Assembly: GCF_007859655.1 (NCBI RefSeq)
Contig: NZ_CP042304.1
Location: 2,916,501-2,980,500, forward strand
Length of the DNA stretch: 64,000 nt
Reading direction: 5' to 3'
From: Devosia ginsengisoli
Lineage (GTDB): Bacteria > Pseudomonadota > Alphaproteobacteria > Rhizobiales > Devosiaceae
The notes beneath the pieces are model-generated. The model had not been told where the DNA came from. It worked only from the letters and a program-made list of their open reading frames with translations, and made no database searches. Shown here piece after piece: positions 56,864 through 64,000 of the stretch; the first letter of the stretch is position 1, and the number at the start of each line of letters is the position of its first letter. Both the position numbers and the translations under genes were made by a program.

Positions 56864-57114
56864 TTTATCCGCTCCGCCCATCGTGTGGTGCGAGACTGTC
56901 GGTCCATGGACCAGATAAAAGCCTTGAATAGCAGTGCCTTATCATCGTACCAACCCGTCGCGGCGTCTTACAAATCCTCTTACAATTAAGCTGCAGCGAT
57001 CCCCCACGTCAAGACGCAGCATGACGCGTCAATCTCTTTGAGAGCCTTACATAACCTCAGGCTTTTCGAAAGCTCTGTGTGGCCGGACGCACTGAGATGC
57101 GATAGTTCGGTGGA

Positions 57115-57135
57115 GCTCAGCTCCACCATTCCGAT
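57115..57135 (+). repeat. attR, right 21-bp direct repeat
   Basis: Identical to 35540-35560. On its island side it extends into a near-perfect palindrome: GGTGGAGCT (57109-57117), one base, AGCTCCACC (57119-57127). This could be an integrase core-binding pair. Chromosomal sequence resumes directly after it, before emrB. Confidence 0.9.
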
Positions 57136-57163
57136 ACCCCTGCTATAAACCCTACCTTGCGGC

Positions 57164-58732
57164 CTAGTCCGCCATGGCGTGGGCGCGTTCGAGGGCCAGT
57201 TCTTCCTGGGTCTTGGGCGGCGCATTCCTGGCCTTTTTGGGGCCGCGCAGCAGCAGGATCAGCGGGATCGAGGCGACGCTGAGCAGCATCATCAGCCAGA
57301 AATCGTCGAGATAGCTGAGGATGGCCGACTGCTGCTGTACAAGGCCGTTGATCATGGAGACGATCTGCGGATCACCCGACAGCAGACCCGGCATCTGGGT
57401 TTGCACGGCCTGCGAGGTGGGCGTGAGCCTTGCGGCGAGTTCGGCGTGGTTGACCTGCATCATGCTGGCCAGCACGGCCGAGACCAACGAAATGCCGATG
57501 CCTTGGCCCATATTGCGCACCAGGCTGAACATGGCCGTGGCATCGGTGCGCATGCGCGGGGCCAGGGTGGCAAAGGCCATGGTGGAGAGCGGCACGAACA
57601 GGAAGCCCATGCCGAAACCCTGCAGCGCCCCGGTGATGACGATGGGCCAATAGTCCATTTCCAGGTTGAAGCTGGTCATCATCCACAGCGAATAGCTCAT
57701 CAGGATGGCGCCGAAGAGCATCATCAGGCGTGCATCCACCTTGCCGCTGAACCGGCCGACGATCATCATCGCCACCATGGTGGCGACGCCCCTTGGCGCC
57801 ATCAGCGTGCCGGTGAAAATCACCGAATAGCCCATCAGGTTCTGCAGCAGCGGCGGCAGGAGGGCGAGGCCGGAAAACAGGGTAATACCCATGACCAGCA
57901 TAAACACCGAGGCCAGGACGAAATTGAAATCCTTGAACATGCGCAGGTCGACAAAGGGCTGCTCGGCCGTCAGCGAATGGACGACGAAGACCCAGAGGCC
58001 CGAGATGACGAGGCCCAGTTCCAGCCAGGTCTCGGTGGACTGGAACCAGCTGTTTTCCGCGCCGCGATCGAGCAGCAATTGCAGGGCGCCAACGGCCAGA
58101 GCCAGCATGCCGAAGCCGAAGAAATCGAAGCGCCGCCGCTTGATCTCGGTATTGGGCATATAGAGCAGGAGCATGGCGACGCAGAGCGCGCCGACCGGCA
58201 CGTTGACCAGGAAAACCCAGCGCCAGTCGAAGCTCTCGGTGAGCCAGCCGCCCAGGGTCGGCCCGACAATGGGGGCGACCATGATGCCCATGCCATAGAT
58301 GGCCATGGCCTGGCCGATCCGCTCCTTCGGGTTGATGTTGAGCATTACCGTCTGTGCCAGCGGAGCGATCATGGCACCGCACAGGCCCTGCAGGATGCGG
58401 AACAGCACCATTTCAGGCAGGCTGGTGGCGATGCCGCACAAAGCCGAGGCCAGGGTGAAGCCGATGACGGCGAAGAGGAACAGCCGCCGCTGGCCCAACC
58501 GGTCGCTCATCCAGCCGGTCAGCGGCGTGGCGATGGCCGCCGCCACGATATAGGAGGTGAGGACCCAGGTGATCTCGTTCTGCGCCGCGCCCAGGGCCGA
58601 GGCCATATGCGGCAGGGCCACATTGGCGATCGTGGTGTCGAGCACCTGCATGATGGTGCCCAGCATGAGCGCCACGGTGAGCAGGCCCTTGTTCTTGACG
58701 ATCAGCGTGGGCTGGGAAACGGCATTGGCCAT
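57164..58732 (-). CDS. emrB: Multidrug efflux MFS transporter, DHA2 family (EmrB-like)
   Basis: A 522-residue inner-membrane drug:proton antiporter with about 14 hydrophobic helices. The DHA2 hallmarks are LDTTIANVALPHMASALG in helix 1, LTGWMSDRLGQRRLF as motif A, and GPTLGGWLTESFDWRWVFLVNVPVG as motif C. With the EmrA-like adaptor upstream it would export hydrophobic drugs or uncouplers through an outer-membrane channel. Third gene of marR-emrA-emrB; 48 nt after emrA. Its end is 28 bp from attR. Confidence 0.93.
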   Translation of the reverse strand: MANAVSQPTLIVKNKGLLTVALMLGTIMQVLDTTIANVALPHMASALGAAQNEITWVLTSYIVAAAIATPLTGWMSDRLGQRRLFLFAVIGFTLASALCGIATSLPEMVLFRILQGLCGAMIAPLAQTVMLNINPKERIGQAMAIYGMGIMVAPIVGPTLGGWLTESFDWRWVFLVNVPVGALCVAMLLLYMPNTEIKRRRFDFFGFGMLALAVGALQLLLDRGAENSWFQSTETWLELGLVISGLWVFVVHSLTAEQPFVDLRMFKDFNFVLASVFMLVMGITLFSGLALLPPLLQNLMGYSVIFTGTLMAPRGVATMVAMMIVGRFSGKVDARLMMLFGAILMSYSLWMMTSFNLEMDYWPIVITGALQGFGMGFLFVPLSTMAFATLAPRMRTDATAMFSLVRNMGQGIGISLVSAVLASMMQVNHAELAARLTPTSQAVQTQMPGLLSGDPQIVSMINGLVQQQSAILSYLDDFWLMMLLSVASIPLILLLRGPKKARNAPPKTQEELALERAHAMAD

Positions 58733-58780
58733 GATGGTATCCGAAGGATGGTGGCGCCCCGTGAGCCGGGCGCCGTGCCC

Positions 58781-59899
58781 TTATTGACCCTGGAGCTTGT
58801 CCAGCGTGGACTTGCCGGTATCGACGCTGACCAGCGCGCTCATGCCCGAGCGCAGGGCCACGTCGACACCATCCATGCCGAAATCGATGCGCACGGGAAT
58901 GCGCTGCACGACCTTGACCCAGTTGCCGGTGGCGTTCTGCGCCGGGATCAGCGAGAATTCCGAGCCGGTGGCGGCGCCGATGCTCGAAACGGTGCCCTCG
59001 ATCTCGACGCCTGGCATGGCGTCGATGGTGACCTCGGCCGGCATGCCGATACGGATGGCGCCGAGCTGGGTCTCCTTGAAATTGGCCTCTACCCAGGTGG
59101 AGCTGGTTTCAACCAGGCTGGCAATGGTGGTGCCGGCGCCAACGAACTGACCCACATTGAGGCTGGCGACCTGGCTCAGCACGCCGGCGGCCGGAGCGGC
59201 AACTTCGGTCTTACCGAGATTGCGTTCGGCCAGCGCAACCTGCGCCAGCGCCGTCTTGACCGCCGGATGGTCGTCGGTGGCGACCGCGGGATCGCCGCCC
59301 AGCGCGGCAGCGGCCGCGGCAACCTGCTGGTCGGCCGTGGCGACGGCATTCTGCGCCTGCTGCAGCGACAGCTTGGGCTGGTCGAGCGTGGCCGTCGAGG
59401 CGATGCCCTGGGTCACCAGGCTATTCTGCCGGTCGAAAGCGGCCTGCTGGATGGCCAGGGTATTCTGCGCGGCGGTCTGGGCGGTCTGGGCGGTGATATA
59501 GCCCACTTTGAGCTGCTCGACGGTGACACGGGCCGAGCCCAGCGCGGCATTGGCCTGGTCGAGCGCGATGCGATAGGGCTCGGGATCGATGGCGAACAAT
59601 ACGTCGCCCGCCTGCACCATTTGGTTCTCGGCGACATTCACCGTGGTGATGCGGCCGGCAATATCGGGCGAGATCGAGACCTTGACCTGCTGCAGATAGG
59701 CATTGTCGGTTTCTTCGTACCGACCGCCCGTGAGGTAGAAATAACCGCCCGCGGCCACCAGCAGCAGCGGCACGGCGACCATCAGCAGCAGGCGGCCGGG
59801 ACGGCGCTTGCGGACCGGCGCTGCCACCTCGGGCGCTGCGGCCATTGCCGGCGCCGCCGCGGCCTCGCCGGACTTGGGTTCGGAGACATGGGCGTTCAT
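58781..59899 (-). CDS. emrA: EmrA-like membrane fusion protein (HlyD family)
   Basis: A 372-residue periplasmic adaptor anchored by one N-terminal helix (LLLMVAVPLLLVAAGGYFYL). Then come the biotinyl-lipoyl half-motif (VSISPDIAGRITTVNVAENQ), a long alpha-helical hairpin rich in Ala/Gln, and the beta-barrel region (FKETQLGAIRIGMPAEVTID). It bridges EmrB and an outer-membrane channel. Its start overlaps the marR stop (TGATG), so it is coupled to the regulator. Confidence 0.93.
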   Translation of the reverse strand: MNAHVSEPKSGEAAAAPAMAAAPEVAAPVRKRRPGRLLLMVAVPLLLVAAGGYFYLTGGRYEETDNAYLQQVKVSISPDIAGRITTVNVAENQMVQAGDVLFAIDPEPYRIALDQANAALGSARVTVEQLKVGYITAQTAQTAAQNTLAIQQAAFDRQNSLVTQGIASTATLDQPKLSLQQAQNAVATADQQVAAAAAALGGDPAVATDDHPAVKTALAQVALAERNLGKTEVAAPAAGVLSQVASLNVGQFVGAGTTIASLVETSSTWVEANFKETQLGAIRIGMPAEVTIDAMPGVEIEGTVSSIGAATGSEFSLIPAQNATGNWVKVVQRIPVRIDFGMDGVDVALRSGMSALVSVDTGKSTLDKLQGQ

Positions 59900-60360
59900 C
59901 AGGCGTCTTCCTTCTGATCGGCGCGCGGGCCGTTGAGATTGTTGCGGATGCGCGTGAGGCCATTGGCCACCGCATCGAGCTCGGCCGGGCTCATGCCCAG
60001 CACGGCGGATTGGTAGAGTTCGACGCCCACGGCCTTGGCCGTGTCGTAGAGGGCCAGGCCCTCATCGGTCAGGCGGACGATCTTGGCGCGGCTGTCACTG
60101 GGATCCGGCTCGCGCCGGACCAGGCCCCGCTTTTCCAGCCGATCGAGAATGCCGCTGACGGTCATGGGGTCGGCATCGATGGCACCGGCCAGCACCACCT
60201 GCGACACCCCGCCCTTGCGGGCAAGCTCGGCTAGCGCGCGCCATTGCGGCAGCGTCAGGTCATGCCGGCGGGCTTCGTCCTCGAAACGACGACGAAAGGC
60301 CCGGGCGACCTCGTAGACCAGATAACCGACCGAAGCCTCGGTCGTGTTCGACGGTTCCAT
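59899..60360 (-). CDS. MarR family transcriptional regulator
   Basis: A 153-residue regulator with the winged helix-turn-helix: LTLPQWRALAELARKGGVSQ, then ADPMTVSGILDRLEKRGLVRREPDPSDSRAKIVRLTDEG, the classical MarR recognition helix and wing. The ATG at 60360 has GGAG 9 nt before it. It heads the emrAB operon, and a perfect palindrome 27 bp upstream is its likely operator, so autorepression relieved by drug binding is the expected logic. Confidence 0.93.
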   Translation of the reverse strand: MEPSNTTEASVGYLVYEVARAFRRRFEDEARRHDLTLPQWRALAELARKGGVSQVVLAGAIDADPMTVSGILDRLEKRGLVRREPDPSDSRAKIVRLTDEGLALYDTAKAVGVELYQSAVLGMSPAELDAVANGLTRIRNNLNGPRADQKEDA

Positions 60361-60386
60361 GGCATGCGGCTCCAACACAATGCCTA

Positions 60387-60412
60387 CATATAATAAGCGA
60401 ACTTATTATATG
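60387..60412. promoter_or_regulatory. MarR operator palindrome
   Basis: CATATAATAAG and CTTATTATATG form a perfect 11-bp inverted repeat around CGAA, in an otherwise GC-rich region, just upstream of marR. Size and AT content fit a MarR-family site overlapping the promoter. Confidence 0.8.
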
Positions 60413-60475
60413 CCTAGTTAGTTTTGCGTGGCGGCCATTCGCGTCTTGCATGGAAGAGGGTGAGGCGTTGGGCGG

Positions 60476-61264
60476 TCAGGCCCGGCCCTTGCGCGCCGGC
60501 TTGCCCTCGGCCATGCGGCTCGAGGCGCGGGCGAAGCCTTCGGAAATGACGGCTTTCATGGCGAGGCGCGCTTCCTCGGCGTCGCCGGCTTCGATGGCGC
60601 GGGCAATGCGACCATGCGATTTGACGGCGGCCGCAGTGAGGGCCGCATCCTCGATGGGCGAGCTGATGGTGAAGGCCGCCGTGAGCGCCAGTTCGACCAG
60701 GGCGCTGACCGAGGCCATGAACGGATTGCCCGAGGCTTCGGCCACCATGCGGTGGAAGGCCAGGTCGGCGCGGGCGAATTCCTCGGGAGTTTTCGCCTCG
60801 CCCATGCCGACGGCAATGGCGATGAGGGCTTCGGCCTGCTGGTCGCTGCGGCGCTCGGCGGCAAGGGCGGCGGATTCCACTTCGACACCGATGCGGATTT
60901 CGGCCAGGCTCCGCAGCAGCGCGACATCCGGCCCGGTTTCGAAATGCCAGGCGAGCACGTCGGAATCGAACAGGTTCCAGCGCGAGCGGGGCAGCACGCG
61001 TGTGCCGATGCGAGCGCGCGCCTCGATCATGCCCTTGGCGGCCAGGGTCTTGAGCGCCTCGCGCAACACGGTGCGCGACACGGAAAACCGCGCCAGCAAT
61101 TCGGTGTCGGAGGGCAGGATCGAGCCTTCAGGATAGTCGCCGCCCACAATGGCGACGCCCAGCTGCCACAGCACCAGCGAATGCAGGTTCCGCATCGGCA
61201 CGCGGCCGGCGATCGAGGCGATCAGGTCGCCTGTCGTCCTTTGCGGTGCATCGCGCGTGACCAT
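60476..61264 (-). CDS. GntR family transcriptional regulator, FCD (FadR) subfamily
   Basis: A 262-residue regulator. The N-terminal winged helix reads VLWQLGVAIVGGDYPEGSIL and SRTVLREALKTLAAKGMIEARARIGTRV. The all-helical FCD ligand domain has its metal-binding His residues in LAFHRMVAEASGNP and VKSHGRIARAI. Such regulators respond to carboxylates or sugar acids. The ATG at 61264 has GGGGAG 5 nt upstream. It is divergent from an M20 dipeptidase gene, which it may regulate. Confidence 0.92.
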   Translation of the reverse strand: MVTRDAPQRTTGDLIASIAGRVPMRNLHSLVLWQLGVAIVGGDYPEGSILPSDTELLARFSVSRTVLREALKTLAAKGMIEARARIGTRVLPRSRWNLFDSDVLAWHFETGPDVALLRSLAEIRIGVEVESAALAAERRSDQQAEALIAIAVGMGEAKTPEEFARADLAFHRMVAEASGNPFMASVSALVELALTAAFTISSPIEDAALTAAAVKSHGRIARAIEAGDAEEARLAMKAVISEGFARASSRMAEGKPARKGRA

Positions 61265-61385
61265 GGCCGCTCCCCAAACCATTAGTGTTACTTTTATGAC
61301 CTATCCGACGCGGAGCCGGACGGCAACCGGCTGGACAGGGCTGGCTGCGGCGAGCGAGTGTAGCGGCAAAAAGGGAATCAACCAC

Positions 61386-62780
61386 ATGACCACCGCCAAC
61401 CAGACCGAAGCCGTGCTCGCTCATGTCGATGCCGGGCTGAACCAGAGCCTCGAACGGCTCTATGCGCTGCTGCGCATCAAATCCATCTCGACCGACCCCG
61501 CCTATGCCGAGGAATGCCGGCGCGCCGCCGACTGGATCGCCAATGAGCTCAGGGGCCTAGGCTTTGACGCCGCAGCGCGGCCGACGCCGGGCCATCCTGT
61601 CGTCGTGGCGCATGGGCCGGAACAGGCCGGGCCGCATGTGCTGTTCTATGCCCATTACGACGTGCAGCCGGTCGACCCACTGGAGCTGTGGCATACCGAC
61701 CCGTTCGAGCCGGTGCTGAAGAGTGACGACAAGGGCCGCAAGATCATCGTGGCGCGCGGGGCTTCAGACGACAAGGGGCAGATGCTGACCTTCATCGAGG
61801 CCTGCCGCGCCTGGAAGGAAGCCACGGGCAGCCTGCCTTTGCGCGTGTCGCTGATGCTGGAGGGCGAGGAGGAGAGCGGCGGCAAGAACCTGCCGCCCTT
61901 CATGGAAGCCAACAGAGCCGAACTGGCTGCGGCCGATATCGCTTTGGTCTGCGACACCGATATGTGGGACCGCCAGACGCCATCGATCACCACCATGCTG
62001 CGCGGGCTGGTGGCCGATGAAATCGAGATCACCTGCGCCAACAAGGACCTCCATTCCGGCATGTTCGGCAATGCGGCGCGCAACCCCAACCAGGTGCTGG
62101 CCGAGATCATTGCATCCTTGCGCGCGCCCGATGGCTCGGTAACCCTGCCCGGCTTTTACGACGACGTGGCCGAGATCAGCCCCGAACTCAAGGCGCAGTG
62201 GCAGGGGCTGGGCTTTGACGAGGCAGCCTTCCTCGGCGAGGCCGGGCTATCGCTGCCCGCCGGGGAACAGGGCCGTTCGGTACTCGAAATGCTGTGGGCG
62301 CGGCCGACCTGCGAAATCAACGGCATGAGCGGCGGCTATACCGGCGATGGCTTCAAGACCGTGATCCCGGCCAAGGCCAGTGCCAAGATCAGCTTCCGGC
62401 TGGTCTCGGGCATGCAGCCGGACAAAATCCGCGCGGCCTTCCGCAAGCATGTCGAGGAACGCATTCCGGCCGACTGCTCGGTGACGTTCCACCCGCATGG
62501 CGGCTCGCCAGCCATTACCGTGCCTTCGGATGGTGTGCATCTGCGCCGGGCGCTGGAGGGGCTATCAGGCGAATGGGGTAAGCCGGCCGTGGTGACAGGC
62601 TCGGGCGGATCGATCCCCGTGGCGGGCGATTTCAAGCGCATCCTCGGGCTCGACACGCTGCTGATCGGCTTTGCCCACGTGGACGACCAGATCCACTCGC
62701 CGAACGAGAAATATGATCTCGACAGCTATCACCGGGGTATCAGGAGCTGGGTGCGGGTGCTGGCGAGCCTGGCGGCTTAG
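61386..62780 (+). CDS. M20 family dipeptidase/metallopeptidase
   Basis: A 464-residue cytoplasmic zinc peptidase. The metal ligands are visible: His in FYAHYDVQPVDP, the bridging Asp in ARGASDDKGQ, the catalytic Glu-Glu in EGEEESGG, Asp in LVCDTDMWD and His in IHSPNEKYDL. A lid/dimerisation domain (DLHSGMFGNAARNP) lies in the middle. The length and motifs match the ArgE/DapE/CNDP-type dipeptidases. The ATG at 61386 follows AAGGGA; upstream codons in the frame run into the promoter of the GntR gene and are not used. Confidence 0.93.
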   Translation: MTTANQTEAVLAHVDAGLNQSLERLYALLRIKSISTDPAYAEECRRAADWIANELRGLGFDAAARPTPGHPVVVAHGPEQAGPHVLFYAHYDVQPVDPLELWHTDPFEPVLKSDDKGRKIIVARGASDDKGQMLTFIEACRAWKEATGSLPLRVSLMLEGEEESGGKNLPPFMEANRAELAAADIALVCDTDMWDRQTPSITTMLRGLVADEIEITCANKDLHSGMFGNAARNPNQVLAEIIASLRAPDGSVTLPGFYDDVAEISPELKAQWQGLGFDEAAFLGEAGLSLPAGEQGRSVLEMLWARPTCEINGMSGGYTGDGFKTVIPAKASAKISFRLVSGMQPDKIRAAFRKHVEERIPADCSVTFHPHGGSPAITVPSDGVHLRRALEGLSGEWGKPAVVTGSGGSIPVAGDFKRILGLDTLLIGFAHVDDQIHSPNEKYDLDSYHRGIRSWVRVLASLAA

Positions 62781-62789
62781 TCTCGATTC

Positions 62790-62940
62790 TTCCCCTCTCC
62801 CCTTGAGGGAGAGGGACGACCTGACGCGTTCAGCGGAAGGTCAGGGTGAGGGGTGCTGCGTTCGCCCATGCTTCTGAGCGTGGGGAGGAAACCCCTCATC
62901 CGCCCTTCGGGCACCTTCTCCCTCAAGGGGAGAAGGGGGT
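62790..62940. repeat. Long palindromic intergenic repeat, copy C
   Basis: Same design as the copies at 32235 and 33538: CCCCTCTCCCCTTGAGGGAG, an inner hairpin (GACCTGACGCGTTCAGCGGA, then AGGTC), GGTGAGGGG, then CCCCTCATCCGCCCTTCGGG and GGGGAGAAGGGG. It fills the gap between the convergent dipeptidase and DUF1304 genes. Confidence 0.75.
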
Positions 62941-62965
62941 TCGGTGCTTGTTTGGCGATAGCGCC

Positions 62966-63328
62966 CTACAAATACATCACCGCCAGCATGGTGATGACCG
63001 CCGGGACGGTCTGGATGAACAGGATCTTCCGGCTGGCCGTGGCTGCGCCGAAAATGCCGGCCGCCGCCACGCAGGCGAGGAAGAACATGGCGATCTGCCA
63101 GGCGAATTCCGGGATCGGGTGGACGAGGCTCCAGATGAGGCCGGCGGCAAGGAACCCATTGTAAAGCCCCTGATTGGCGGCCAGCGACTTGGTCTGCGCG
63201 GCAAATTCCGGCGTCAGGTTGAAGGCCTTCTGGCCGCGCGGACCGGTCCACAGGAACATTTCGAGGATGAGAATGTAGATGTGGAGCAGAGCCACGAGGG
63301 CGATGAGAACAAGGGCGATGACGCTCAT
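62966..63328 (-). CDS. DUF1304 family integral membrane protein
   Basis: A 120-residue membrane protein with four hydrophobic helices: VIALVLIALVALLHIYILILEMF, the helix with FLAAGLIWSLVH, WQIAMFFLACVAAAGIFG, and ILFIQTVPAVITMLAVMYL. The KSLAANQGLYNGFLAAGL motif is the DUF1304 signature. Function unknown. Its ATG overlaps the stop of the upstream secreted protein (63325-63328), so the two are cotranscribed. Confidence 0.9.
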   Translation of the reverse strand: MSVIALVLIALVALLHIYILILEMFLWTGPRGQKAFNLTPEFAAQTKSLAANQGLYNGFLAAGLIWSLVHPIPEFAWQIAMFFLACVAAAGIFGAATASRKILFIQTVPAVITMLAVMYL

Positions 63329-63804
63329 TTGGTCTTGGTCTTTCTCGGTTGTTCCATAGCATCCCATGAGGCGTGGCGAGCCTGCTCGGCCTCGTAGGCC
63401 GCATCCTGGTCCGGCAGAGCCTCGCGCGAGCCGCCCAGTTCCACCAGCCGGTCGATGGTGGGCTGCACGCCGGGGCCGGCCTGGTCGCAGGTTTCGGGGC
63501 GGTCGAGCGCATCGAAGGCCGGGCTGTAGAACCTGGTGTCATAATCATCGACGCTGAGGCGGAGCTGTTCGCGCGCCAGGATATCGGCGGAATCGGTCAG
63601 CAGCGACCATTCCTCATCGGTGATTTCATAGCCCGCACAATTGGACGAGACGACATTGGCGAGCACGACCTCGCTGAGAAAGGCCTCGGCTTCGGCGCCG
63701 GTCATGCTGCTGAGCTCGGGGAGTTGCACGTAAATCTTGCCATCGGCCAAAGCCGGGCTGGCAAGCAGGAGCGTGGTGGTCAGGGTGGCGAGGAAAGTCT
63801 TCAT
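63325..63804 (-). CDS. Secreted/periplasmic protein of unknown function
   Basis: A 159-residue protein with a clear signal peptide (MKTFLATLTTTLLLASPALA, cleavage after ALA). The mature part is acidic with two cysteines (SSNCAGYEI and RPETCDQAG) that could form a disulphide, and a charged C-terminus. No family recognised. The ATG at 63804 defines the signal peptide; the frame is open upstream but reads as low-complexity sequence. It overlaps the DUF1304 gene start. Confidence 0.7.
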   Translation of the reverse strand: MKTFLATLTTTLLLASPALADGKIYVQLPELSSMTGAEAEAFLSEVVLANVVSSNCAGYEITDEEWSLLTDSADILAREQLRLSVDDYDTRFYSPAFDALDRPETCDQAGPGVQPTIDRLVELGGSREALPDQDAAYEAEQARHASWDAMEQPRKTKTK

Positions 63805-63910
63805 AGGTCCGGTCTCCGCTGCATAGGTCATGGCACGCCGCAAGGGTGGCGAGCAAGGCTGGCAGGCGGTTGCGGGGGAATTGGGGCGGGTTGGCAGATG
63901 CCTCAGTCGT

Positions 63911-64000
63911 CCTTCCCTCCCCCTTGTGGGGAGGGATCGAGGGTGGGGGTGGCCACAAGCACCGAGCTTGCGGGACCATACCCCCACCCGGCTCGATCAC
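63911..64000. repeat. Palindromic repeat at the window edge (second repeat type)
   Basis: CCTTCCCTCCCCCTTGTGGG with GAGGGATCGAGGGTGGGGGT and, further on, ACCCCCACCC plus CTCGATC form nested inverted repeats. It differs from the three copies above. It is cut by the window edge, so its full extent is unknown. Confidence 0.5.

Noticed and set aside
57115..57135. A second tRNA gene at the right island end
   Set aside because: Only the 3' 14 nt of the tRNA plus downstream bases are repeated; no D arm or anticodon arm precedes it.
57179..59917. 912-codon plus-strand frame opposite emrB-emrA
   Set aside because: Same shadow effect. The minus strand encodes two complete, well-known proteins with correct starts and overlaps.

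Overview
The window is 64 kb of GC-rich DNA from an alphaproteobacterium, most likely a Hyphomicrobiales member close to Devosia. The support is a rhizobial-style chemotaxis gene set (CheS-like STAS protein, CheD, a CheT-like DXXXQ protein), a RirA-type TGA-N9-TCA operator, and palindromic intergenic repeats of a kind common in this order. The genus is an inference.

Region 1 (1-3,500): the 3'-distal part of a branched-chain amino acid ABC transporter operon (livG-livF-livH-livM, minus strand), then methylglyoxal synthase and a DUF1801 protein.

Region 2 (3,580-29,800): a 26-kb chemotaxis locus, almost all on the minus strand. In transcription order it reads cheS-like, cheY1, cheA, cheW; then chorismate mutase; then cheD, a membrane receptor-like protein, cheR, cheB, cheY2; then seven chemoreceptor genes in tandem. 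A small DXXXQ protein (CheT-like) lies on the plus strand between cheW and cheD. The receptors have different sensors (dCache-like, single Cache-like, globin, two PAS) but nearly the same signalling hairpin. Six of the seven end in a DW(N/S)EF tail of the CheR/CheB-tethering type. One receptor and cheY1 each carry a single-base frameshift.

Region 3 (29,960-35,430): metabolic genes. These are a SAF/Rossmann oxidoreductase, an iron-siderophore reductase behind a RirA-type operator, a Gfo/Idh/MocA oxidoreductase, and a TetR regulator divergent from an NAD-dependent reductase with a palindromic operator between them. Two of three copies of a long palindromic repeat lie here.

Region 4 (35,540-57,135): a 21.6-kb integrated element inserted at the 3' end of tRNA-Ala(CGC). 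Perfect 21-bp direct repeats bound it. It has a P4-type tyrosine integrase, an AlpA-type regulator, a RepB-like primase, a RepA-like helicase and a possible iteron/hairpin origin. Its cargo is a five-gene Druantia type I defence operon (druA-druB-druC-druD-druE). druB, druC and druD are each broken by one homopolymer indel. An IS3-family element, itself interrupted by a second IS3-family element, sits at the left end with both target duplications still visible, next to an IS256 remnant.

Region 5 (57,160-64,000): a marR-emrA-emrB efflux operon with a MarR palindrome, a GntR/FCD regulator divergent from an M20 dipeptidase, a third palindromic repeat, and a secreted protein/DUF1304 membrane protein pair.

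The most notable content is the Druantia island and the chemotaxis locus. Five apparent single-base frameshifts, three of them in homopolymers, mean sequence accuracy should be checked before any of those genes is called dead.
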